Positions 15,294-21,550 of a stretch of 21,753 nt of DNA are shown piece by piece; position 1 is the first letter of the stretch, and each line of letters starts with the position of its first letter. This DNA is from Dictyoglomus sp. NZ13-RE01 (GTDB taxonomy: Bacteria > Dictyoglomota > Dictyoglomia > Dictyoglomales > Dictyoglomaceae). Location of the stretch: assembly GCA_002878375.1 (NCBI GenBank), contig NIRF01000019.1:1-21753 (forward strand), in the 5' to 3' direction. A program made the translations under genes and the position numbers. The notes beneath the pieces were generated by a model that saw nothing but the letters and a program-made list of their open reading frames with translations, was not told where the DNA came from and made no database searches.

Positions 15294-16148
15294 ATGAAAG
15301 AGCTTCTCATTCTTCAAAGAAATGAATTAACAGAACATTATATATACAAGAAGTTAGCAAGCAAAATAAAGGATAGTCATAACAAAGAGATTCTAAATAG
15401 ACTATCTAAGGAAGAATTAGGTCATTATGAAAGATTAAAAGAGATTACAAAAACTGAAGTACAGATAAACAGGCTAAAATACTTCTTCTACTTGATCGTC
15501 ATAAAAATATTTGGGTTTACTTTTGGACTAAAATTGATGGAAAAGGGAGAAAAATTAGCCCAAAAAAGATATGAGAATATTTTAAACCTTTCTCCCCAGG
15601 TAAAAGACATTGTATTTGACGAAAAAGAGCATGAAGAAGAGATACTAAGTATATTAGATGAAGAGAGATTAAAATATGTAGGGTCTATGGTTTTAGGGCT
15701 AAGTGATGCTTTAGTAGAGCTTACAGGGGTCTTAGCAGGACTTACCTTCTCCTTGAGAAATACTCAGCTTATTGCTCTCTCAGGGCTTATAACAGGGATC
15801 TCTGCATCTCTTTCCATGGCAGGCTCCGAATATCTATCCACAAAATCAGAAGGAAAAGAGAAAAATCCAACTTTTGCAGCCATAATAACAGGCATAACCT
15901 ATGTTTTGGCGGTATTTTGCCTAATTCTTCCCTACTTTTTATTCAAACACTATGCTATCTCCTTTCTATTTAGCATAATATTTGCAGTACTTCTTGTATT
16001 TATCTTTACCTTTTACATCTCTATTGCCCAAGACCTTGAATTTAGAAAGAGATTTTTTGAAATGATTTTCATCATATTTTTGGTATCCACTATAACTTTT
16101 CTCATTGGAAACCTCGTTAAAACCTTTTTGGGAGTAAAGGTGGATTGA
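15294..16148 (+). CDS. Ferritin-like (rubrerythrin) domain fused to VIT1/CCC1 membrane domain
   Basis: A 284-residue membrane protein. The N-terminal ~125 residues form a ferritin-like domain with diiron-type motifs: Glu11/Glu14 (ELTEHY), Glu41-x-x-His44 (EELGHYE) and Glu110-x-x-His113 (DEKEHEEE). The C-terminal part (from ~128) is a VIT1/CCC1-type transporter with about five membrane helices, including GLSDALVELTGVLAGL and SMAGSEYLSTKSE. Fusions of this layout, such as MbfA, are known to export iron and resist peroxide; here I infer an iron or manganese exporter. It follows the OsmC-like gene by eight bases with only a weak ribosome site, suggesting translational coupling. A heptad-repeat terminator module begins four bases after its stop. 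Confidence 0.9.
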   Translation: MKELLILQRNELTEHYIYKKLASKIKDSHNKEILNRLSKEELGHYERLKEITKTEVQINRLKYFFYLIVIKIFGFTFGLKLMEKGEKLAQKRYENILNLSPQVKDIVFDEKEHEEEILSILDEERLKYVGSMVLGLSDALVELTGVLAGLTFSLRNTQLIALSGLITGISASLSMAGSEYLSTKSEGKEKNPTFAAIITGITYVLAVFCLILPYFLFKHYAISFLFSIIFAVLLVFIFTFYISIAQDLEFRKRFFEMIFIIFLVSTITFLIGNLVKTFLGVKVD

Positions 16149-16151
16149 TTG

Positions 16152-16207
16152 GTAACGCGTGACGGGTGACGAGTGACGCGTAATGGGTGACAATTAGGGA
16201 GCAGGGA
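16152..16207 (+). repeat. heptanucleotide tandem repeat, copy 1
   Basis: Eight consecutive 7-base units can be read: GTAACGC, GTGACGG, GTGACGA, GTGACGC, GTAATGG, GTGACAA, TTAGGGA, GCAGGGA. The core is GTGACGN, decaying into GGGA-type units that merge into the terminator stem. The array begins four bases after the VIT-type stop codon. A shorter version follows the lipoprotein gene (17505-17546). Its minus-strand translation gives SPITRHSSPVTR, a spurious repeat peptide. Confidence 0.85.
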
Positions 16208-16229
16208 GAAAAGCCCTGCTCTTTTTTTT
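16199..16229 (+). terminator. intrinsic terminator after the VIT-type gene
   Basis: GAGCAGGG and CCCTGCTC pair perfectly around a seven-base loop (AGAAAAG) and are followed by eight T residues. This is a textbook terminator, built onto the end of the heptad array. Confidence 0.92.
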
Positions 16230-16275
16230 ATGTTTTTCTAAAACCTTTTATAATATTAAAAAATATTTGAAAAAA

Positions 16276-16284
16276 TGATATAAT
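16276..16284 (+). promoter_or_regulatory. extended -10 promoter of the propeller lipoprotein gene
   Basis: TGATATAAT matches the extended -10 element. It lies about 32 bases before the ATG, with only TTAAAA at the -35 position. A GGGGGTG ribosome site follows downstream. Confidence 0.4.
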
Positions 16285-16316
16285 ATAATAAAATTTCCGA
16301 TATGGGGGTGTAGAAG

Positions 16317-17504
16317 ATGATTAAAATTAAAATTTTTATTTCCCTTTTAGTACTTATCTTTCTAATTTCAGGATGTTCTCCACAGCAACCTATACAGCCA
16401 CAACAACCTAACTCTTGGCCAAAAACTTTTGGCGGACCTAATGATGATGTGGCATATTCTATTAAGAAGACAAGCGATGGTGGATACATTGTGGCTGGAT
16501 ATACAGAGTCTTTTGGAATGGGAGGAAAAGATGTATATATTTTAAAGCTTGATGCAAATGAGAATTTAATTTGGCAAAAAACTTTTGGTGGAAGCGATGA
16601 TGAGTGGGCAAATGCTATTCAAAGAACAAGCGATGGTGGATATATTGTCGCTGGAACTAAACTTGTCCCAAAAGGAGGGATTAAATATGATTACGATATA
16701 TACATTTTAAAGCTTAAATCAAACGGGGATTTAGATTGGGAAAAAACTTTTGGCGAAGAAGGCACTGATGAGAAAGCATTCTCTATTATAGAGACAGCCA
16801 ATGGATACATCGTTGCTGGGTCTAAAGGAGGAGATGCGTATATTTTAAAACTTAATACAAACGGAAATTATGTCTGGGATAAAACTTTTGGTGGATATGA
16901 TGAAGATGACGCATATTCCATTCAACAGACAAGTGATGGTGGATACATTGTTGCCGGAAGGAAATACACTACAAATAGATTTGATGTATACGTAGTAAAA
17001 TTTGACGCGGATGGAAATAAAGTTTGGGAAAACACTTTTGGTGGAAGTAAATGGGATGAGGCATATTCCATTCAACAGACAAGCGATGGTGGATACATTG
17101 TGGCTGGATATACAGAGTCTTTTGGGAAAGGATGGAGAGATGTATATATTTTAAAGCTTGATGCAAAGGGAAATTTAATTTGGCAAAAAACTTTTGGTGA
17201 AAACGCTGATGAGTGGGCAAATGATATTCAAAGAACAAGTGATGGTGGATATATTGTCGCTGGATTAACTTGGTCCTTTGGGGCAATAGCAAGTGATGCT
17301 TATATTTTAAAGCTTAATGCAGACGGGAGTTTAATTTGGCAAAAAACATATGGTGGAAGTAATTGGGATTCGGCAGCTTCCGTTCAAGAGACAGACGATG
17401 GTGGATACATTGTGGCTGGACATACAGACTCTTTTGGGATGGGAGGAAAAGATGTATATATTTTAAAGCTTGATAAGGATGGTAACACTTACCCTACTAA
17501 ATGA
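16317..17504 (+). CDS. Lipoprotein with seven beta-propeller-type repeats
   Basis: A 395-residue exported lipoprotein. The hydrophobic leader ends in the lipobox LISGC, so Cys20 should be acylated, followed by a Pro/Gln-rich linker. Seven repeats of 46-55 residues fill the rest. Each begins W-x-K-T-F-G, passes through (S/Q)-I-x-x-T-S-D-G-G-Y-I-V-A-G and ends D-x-Y-I-L-K-L-(D/N)-x-x-G-N-L-I. Seven units of this kind suggest a closed seven-bladed propeller on the cell surface. Repeat 3 is the most divergent, with ANGYIVAG. Repeats 1 and 5, and 2 and 6, are very similar at DNA level, which points to recent internal duplication or conversion. It stands alone between two heptad-repeat terminators. 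Binding or scaffold roles are possible; its function is unknown. Confidence 0.9.
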   Translation: MIKIKIFISLLVLIFLISGCSPQQPIQPQQPNSWPKTFGGPNDDVAYSIKKTSDGGYIVAGYTESFGMGGKDVYILKLDANENLIWQKTFGGSDDEWANAIQRTSDGGYIVAGTKLVPKGGIKYDYDIYILKLKSNGDLDWEKTFGEEGTDEKAFSIIETANGYIVAGSKGGDAYILKLNTNGNYVWDKTFGGYDEDDAYSIQQTSDGGYIVAGRKYTTNRFDVYVVKFDADGNKVWENTFGGSKWDEAYSIQQTSDGGYIVAGYTESFGKGWRDVYILKLDAKGNLIWQKTFGENADEWANDIQRTSDGGYIVAGLTWSFGAIASDAYILKLNADGSLIWQKTYGGSNWDSAASVQETDDGGYIVAGHTDSFGMGGKDVYILKLDKDGNTYPTK

Positions 17505-17546
17505 GTGACGGGTGACGAGTGACGGGTGACAATTAGGGAGCAGGGA
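17505..17546 (+). repeat. heptanucleotide tandem repeat, copy 2
   Basis: Six units are read: GTGACGG, GTGACGA, GTGACGG, GTGACAA, TTAGGGA, GCAGGGA. It begins directly after the lipoprotein stop codon and merges into a terminator, just like copy 1. Over the shared part the copies differ mainly by two missing units. Confidence 0.85.
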
Positions 17547-17568
17547 GAAAATCCCTGCTCCTTTTTTT
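17537..17568 (+). terminator. intrinsic terminator after the lipoprotein gene
   Basis: GGAGCAGGGA and TCCCTGCTCC pair perfectly around GAAAA and are followed by seven T residues. Compared with the copy after the VIT-type gene, a G-to-T change in the loop has lengthened the stem. Confidence 0.93.
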
Positions 17569-17600
17569 AATTATTTTATAATCCACTTATTTGCTCTTCC

Positions 17601-17651
17601 TTGACACTTTTAGGAAATCATTCTATAATCATTTAGAAGGTTATCTAAATG
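17601..17651 (+). promoter_or_regulatory. consensus promoter and palindromic operator of the SdpR/SdpI-like operon
   Basis: TTGACA (17601-17606), a 17-base spacer and TATAAT (17624-17629) match the housekeeping consensus exactly. CATTTAG and CTAAATG (17630-17636 and 17645-17651) then form a perfect 7-base inverted repeat with an 8-base spacer over the predicted start of transcription. This is the expected layout for autorepression by the ArsR-type regulator encoded first in the operon. Confidence 0.8.
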
Positions 17652-17667
17652 TTTAAGAAGGGCACAT

Positions 17668-17958
17668 ATGGATTTAGTTTTTAAAGCTTTAAGTGATGAG
17701 ACAAGAAGAAAGATTTTAAAACTTCTTTCTGAGAGGGATATGACTGCAGGGGAGATTGCAGAAAAATTTGAAAAGTCCTGGGCTACTATATCCCACCACT
17801 TAGATGTTTTGAAACAAGCAGGTCTTATTACCGATGAGAGGAGAGGAAAATACATAGTATACTCGCTAAATACTACCGTTTTTCAAGAGATACTAATCTG
17901 GTTTATGGATACCCTAAGTAAAAGGGAGGATAAAGATGAAAAGTTACAAGGTGAGTAG
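17668..17958 (+). CDS. ArsR-family repressor, SdpR-like
   Basis: A 96-residue winged-helix repressor with the ArsR-type opening FKALSDETRRKILKLL and recognition region MTAGEIAEKFEKSWATISHHL (residues 25-45), followed by the beta-wing GLITDERRGKYIVYSL. It has no cysteine or His metal-site pattern, and the next gene encodes an SdpI-type protein, so it fits the SdpR autorepressor group, which is tied to membrane immunity proteins rather than metals. Its end overlaps the SdpI gene start by 23 bases. An AAGAAGGG ribosome site precedes the ATG. In Bacillus subtilis, SdpR is titrated to the membrane by SdpI; the same logic here is inference. Confidence 0.92.
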   Translation: MDLVFKALSDETRRKILKLLSERDMTAGEIAEKFEKSWATISHHLDVLKQAGLITDERRGKYIVYSLNTTVFQEILIWFMDTLSKREDKDEKLQGE

Positions 17959-18619
17959 AGAAATTTTAAGAAAAGACCTAATTATTATATTACTCATTCT
18001 ACTTATGTTTATTATAGGTTTTGTAAGTTATCCTTTTCTTCCTGAAAAAATTCCCATGCATTGGAACTTTAAGGGAGAGATTGATAGATATGGATCAAAA
18101 TTTGAGGGCGTTTGGGCTATACCTTTATTAACCTTGTTTTTGTATCTTGGTTTATTATTTATCCCTTACATTGATCCTGAGAGAGAAAATTATATAAAGT
18201 TTGAAAAAGTCTATCAGATAATTAAGCTGTCATTGGTTATAGTTCTTTCTATTTTATACTACATTACTATTATTGTTGGTTTAGGTGGTCCAAAGGATCT
18301 TATTCCTAAGATTGTTCCAATTACTATTGGAATACTTTTTATTATCCTTGGAAACTATATGCCAAGAATAAAGCACAATTGGTTTGTAGGAATTAGGACA
18401 CCATGGACCCTATCCAATGAAGAGGTATGGAGAAAAACCCACAGATTTGGCGGATACCTATTTGTAATTTCTGGAATACTTATGATAATAACTGGATTTT
18501 TGCCTCCTTATTGGAATTTTGTATTTTTGATCCTTTCGGTCTTCCTTTCTGGAGTACTTTCTATCTTTTATTCCTTTATCCTTTATAAAAGGATAGAAAA
18601 TAAGAAGGGGGAATTTTAG
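17936..18619 (+). CDS. sdpI: SdpI-family membrane protein (DUF1648 plus SdpI domain)
   Basis: A 227-residue membrane protein with about six helices. The N-terminal DUF1648 signature is clear: PEKIPMHWNFKGEIDRYGSK (residues 36-55). The SdpI domain follows, with NYMPRIKHNWFVGIRTPW (140-157) and TLSNEEVWRKTHRFGGYLF. In Bacillus subtilis the homologue gives immunity to the SDP killing peptide and acts as a signalling receptor that sequesters SdpR. It is translated from inside the end of the repressor gene. No SdpABC toxin genes are seen, so it may protect against foreign peptides or have a different membrane role. The downstream ABC exporter genes are broken, but this gene looks complete. Confidence 0.92.
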   Translation: MKSYKVSREILRKDLIIILLILLMFIIGFVSYPFLPEKIPMHWNFKGEIDRYGSKFEGVWAIPLLTLFLYLGLLFIPYIDPERENYIKFEKVYQIIKLSLVIVLSILYYITIIVGLGGPKDLIPKIVPITIGILFIILGNYMPRIKHNWFVGIRTPWTLSNEEVWRKTHRFGGYLFVISGILMIITGFLPPYWNFVFLILSVFLSGVLSIFYSFILYKRIENKKGEF

Positions 18620-18655
18620 GACCCATTACCTATTTTATATTTGGGAGAAAGTAGA

Positions 18656-19506
18656 ATGAATGCAATAGAGACCTATGGTCTTTGTAAGTATTTCAAAAAT
18701 AAAAAGGCAGTAGATGATTTGAATTTAGAGGTACCAAAGGGTGTTATCTTTGGATATTTGGGACCAAATGGTGCCGGAAAAACTACCACCATAAGACTCC
18801 TTCTTAATTTAGCAAAACCCAAAAAGGGATATGCCATAGTTCTTGGAGAGGATATTACAAAAAGCAAGAACTATTTAAAAAAAAAGTAGGCTTTCTTCCT
18901 GATGTTCCCAATTTTTATAACTATTTTACCGCTAAAGAATATTTAGAAACTCTTTCAGAGATAATCAATGTAGATAAGAAAAGAATTGGCACTTTCTCAA
19001 GAGGTATGAAGCAGAGACTTGGCATTGCACAAGCTCTTCTTAAAGATCCCCAAATTCTCATATTAGATGAACCTACATCCGCTCTTGAGCCACAGGGCAG
19101 AAAAGAAGTGCTTAATTTAATATCTTCTTTAAAGGGTGAAAAAACCATATTTTTCTCAACACACATTCTTTCAGATGTGGAAAGAATATGTGATAGGATA
19201 GGAATTTTAAAAGATGGAAAGCTCATACTTAATGATACAATTGATAACCTAAAAAAGAAGTTTTCAAGAAGAATTATTTCTATAGAAGTAGATAAAAGGC
19301 AAATTTTATATGAGAAATTAAAAGAAAAAAGCTGGATTGAAAAGATCTCTTTTAATAACAAAAATACTTTAACTTTACAAGTAAAAGATATGGAAATTGC
19401 GCAAAAAGAGATCATTAAAATGATTTATGAAGAAGATCTTACACTTTTCCATTTTGAATTTTTAGAGCCCAGTATAGAGGATATATTCTTTGAGGTGACA
19501 TCATGA
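18656..19506 (+). pseudogene. ABC transporter ATPase with -1 frameshift in an A9 run and an internal deletion
   Basis: The first frame starts [21 protein letters not shown] and carries Walker A ([12 protein letters not shown]), then hits TAG at 18887 directly after nine A's (18877-18885). Homology resumes one frame back ([20 protein letters not shown]) and runs through the signature FSRGMKQRLGIAQ, Walker B (ILILDEPTSAL) and switch His (FFSTHILSD) to 19506. The usual helical stretch of ~25 residues between EYLETLSEIIN and VDKKRIGTFSRGM is missing. Together with the damaged permease behind it, this points to a decaying exporter ATPase. The slip site A AAA AAG TAG could still allow some full-length product. 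A TTG at 18641 is also in frame, but the ATG at 18656 has the GGGAGAAAG ribosome site. Confidence 0.85.
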
Positions 19507-20068
19507 TCTGGAAATTAATGAAAAAGGAAGCAAAAGAGCTTTTAAAAACAGGAAAATTTTATGCTCTTCTTTTTGCCTTTATATTTTTTGCCATTCCAAG
19601 CCCAGTCATTTAGCTATGGGGGTTGATAGGAAAAAATGGTTTCTTTCTAAATTTTTATTCCAAATTTTTACAACCACCTTTCTTATTTTCCTATCCTATA
19701 TCCTTTGTGCATATTATACTTATTTTCTTTTCTCTAAGCTTTCCATCTATAACACCTTAGCCTCTACTCTTCTTTACATTTTATATATCCTATTTATCCT
19801 CTCTTTAACTACTTTTTCAAGCTCCTTAGGAAATAATGCTATTCAATCTGCAGGAATATTTTTTGGAATATTTATCCTTTTTAACCTTTTATCCATATTT
19901 CTTAATTTTGAACAGTATAATCCCATGAGTCTTTCTTCCCTTCAAAATCAATGGATAGTAAATGGAGCTATATGGAAAGATGCCTTTAAAAACATCATTT
20001 TTACTCTCCTCTACTCTATTATTTTAATAACCATAGGTATAATTTATTTTGATAAACAGGAGTTATAA
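19503..20068 (+). pseudogene. ABC-2 type permease remnant (internal deletion plus frameshift)
   Basis: An ATG overlaps the ATPase stop (ATGA) and encodes MIWKLMKKEAKELLKTGKFY then LLFAFIFFAIPSPVI, a typical N-terminus with first helix of an ABC-2 exporter, and stops at TAG 19611. From 19616, in another frame, the C-terminal part continues: MGVDRKKWFLSKFLFQIF, followed by about four hydrophobic helices, ending IGIIYFDKQEL. Whole family members are usually ~250 residues or more; roughly 80-100 residues between the first helix and the GVDRKKW loop appear to be deleted. The tail frame alone (150 residues) has no good ribosome site. It is best read as a pseudogene, co-decaying with the ATPase. Confidence 0.8.
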
Positions 20069-20113
20069 ATTTTTAAAAATTTTCTGGAACAAGGAAGGGA
20101 GATAGCATCTCTA

Positions 20114-21469
20114 TTATATTGTAATCCATTTTTTCACATATTTATGTATATCAAACTTTTTTTCTAAGCCTTTATCACTCATATACCTTATTTTCCCAAA
20201 AATTTTTCTTTCAGTCCAAGGTCTATCGTGGACTCCGAAACACCAAGATATTCCTGCGTATCCATTTGGATCTCTTCCATCAAGTTCGTATTTATCATTT
20301 AGATAGCAGGCTATATCAAAGGCTTTTTTGGGATGAACTGTCCATTCTATTAATTTTTTTGCCCAATACATCCTCATATAATTGTGCATCTTTCCCGTAA
20401 TTAAAAGCTCTTTTTGGGCTGAATTCCAATATACATCATGGGTTTTTGCGTTTTCAAGTGTATCCATATCATAGATATAATCTCTTTTGTCTGATAAATG
20501 CTCTTCCAATGTTTTTTTAGCCCACTCTGGAATACCTTCATAATAGTTGTAAAATTGGTTATAATAACAAAAATTCCTTGCAAGCTCACGCCAAACTACA
20601 GCTTCATTATAAAAAGATTGGACATTTTCATCTTGAAAATCATAATGCTTTAATATCTCTACCATAATTTTTTGAGAGGAAATCTGACCAAAATGTAGAT
20701 ACGGGCTTAAATTTGATTGGTAATCCTTACTTGGGTCAGACCTAAAATCCTTATAGTAGCTTAATTTTCTTTCTATAAAATCCTTTAGCTTACTTTCAGC
20801 TTCGTCAGATCCACCTTTATAATATATTTCTACGGTAGGTATAGATTTATCTATATTCAAAATGTCAATATAGCTTTGCACTTCTTCAAAATTTAGACTT
20901 TCTAAATCAAGTTCTGTTTTTATTTTTGGTTCTAATTTTTGATAATCGTATAAAAATTCAAAAAATAAATTTTCAATTTTCTTTCTGTATATATAGGCAT
21001 ACGGAACCATATCTTTTGAAACCACTTCTATTGGAACGATAACATCTGTTTCAACTTCAAAGACTTTAATATCTGATTTTTCTGCTACTTTATATCTCCA
21101 ATTTCTTTGGGTTTTAAGATAGCTTTTATCAAGGATAATACAAAAAGCATCTTTACTTAAAGACAAACATCCATTTACAAAATCATTCTTCCTTATAATA
21201 AAATTTATTCCTCTTTTCTCTATATCTTTTTTAGTTTTTATAATTCCTTCTAACATAAATCTGTAATATCTTTGGTTAGAATGTTTATATTTATCTGTAA
21301 TAAAAAAAGCTACAACCACCGGTTTTTTATATTCATTGGCTATCTGTATAGCAAATTCAAGAGCATGATTATAATCTTCCCTCTGAGCATTTTCCATACA
21401 ATATAAAACATACTTTCCGGAAAAATTAAAATCCCTATCATTAAGTTGATTTATTCTCTCTTTTCTCAT
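20114..21469 (-). CDS. phr: Class II CPD photolyase
   Basis: A 451-residue light-driven DNA repair flavoenzyme that splits cyclobutane pyrimidine dimers. The N-terminal Rossmann-like antenna domain (YVLYCMENAQREDYNHALEF; VVVAFFITD) is followed by the FAD-binding helical domain. Class II hallmarks are YWNSAQKELLITGKMHNYMR (348-367), WAKKLIEWT, and DGRDPNGYAGISWCFG (397-412) followed by HDRPWTERKIFGKIRYMS. Length and domain order are normal. It stands alone, with no ribosome site before the ATG; a TATAAT ends seven bases upstream of it. Photolyase in a putative strict anaerobe suggests exposure to sunlit surface springs, which is inference. An insertion sequence ends about 66 bases upstream. 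Confidence 0.96.
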   Translation of the reverse strand: MRKERINQLNDRDFNFSGKYVLYCMENAQREDYNHALEFAIQIANEYKKPVVVAFFITDKYKHSNQRYYRFMLEGIIKTKKDIEKRGINFIIRKNDFVNGCLSLSKDAFCIILDKSYLKTQRNWRYKVAEKSDIKVFEVETDVIVPIEVVSKDMVPYAYIYRKKIENLFFEFLYDYQKLEPKIKTELDLESLNFEEVQSYIDILNIDKSIPTVEIYYKGGSDEAESKLKDFIERKLSYYKDFRSDPSKDYQSNLSPYLHFGQISSQKIMVEILKHYDFQDENVQSFYNEAVVWRELARNFCYYNQFYNYYEGIPEWAKKTLEEHLSDKRDYIYDMDTLENAKTHDVYWNSAQKELLITGKMHNYMRMYWAKKLIEWTVHPKKAFDIACYLNDKYELDGRDPNGYAGISWCFGVHDRPWTERKIFGKIRYMSDKGLEKKFDIHKYVKKWITI

Positions 21470-21476
21470 GTTCTAT

Positions 21477-21482
21477 ATTATA
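21477..21482 (-). promoter_or_regulatory. -10 box of the photolyase gene, possibly giving a leaderless mRNA
   Basis: On the minus strand TATAAT is followed by seven bases (ATAGAAC) and then the ATG. Transcription starting 6-8 bases past the -10 would begin at or next to the start codon, and no Shine-Dalgarno sequence is visible. The -35 region is poor. A second TATAAT lies further upstream near 21502-21510. Confidence 0.45.
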
Positions 21483-21510
21483 ACTGCTTTTTTCCTACGT
21501 AATATTATAA

Positions 21511-21550
21511 ATGATTACAGGTCAGATTTTAATAGCTGATCTGTAATCAT
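21511..21550. repeat. inverted repeat formed by the IS end and an adjacent copy of its terminal sequence
   Basis: ATGATTACAGGTCAG (21511-21525) and CTGATCTGTAATCAT (21536-21550) are inverted copies with one mismatch and a ten-base spacer. The right arm is the terminal sequence of the IS. The left arm lies outside the element, in the photolyase upstream region. Confidence 0.75.

Noticed and set aside
15966-16193. Minus-strand ORF beginning SPITRHSSPVTR
   Set aside because: It is the antisense translation of the heptad array and of the VIT-type gene; the Pro/Thr/Arg/His/Ser pattern comes from the 7-base repeat and there is no ribosome site.
16845-17292. Minus-strand ORFs within the propeller lipoprotein gene
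   Set aside because: They mirror the repeated plus-strand coding sequence, lack ribosome sites and have no recognisable domain.
16152-17546. CRISPR-like array
   Set aside because: The repeats are 7 bases long, directly adjacent and without spacers, and there are no cas genes.
17936-20068. SDP toxin (SdpC-like) gene in the SdpI operon
   Set aside because: No exported toxin-like ORF lies between the repressor and the end of the permease remnant; the extra frames belong to the broken ABC genes.
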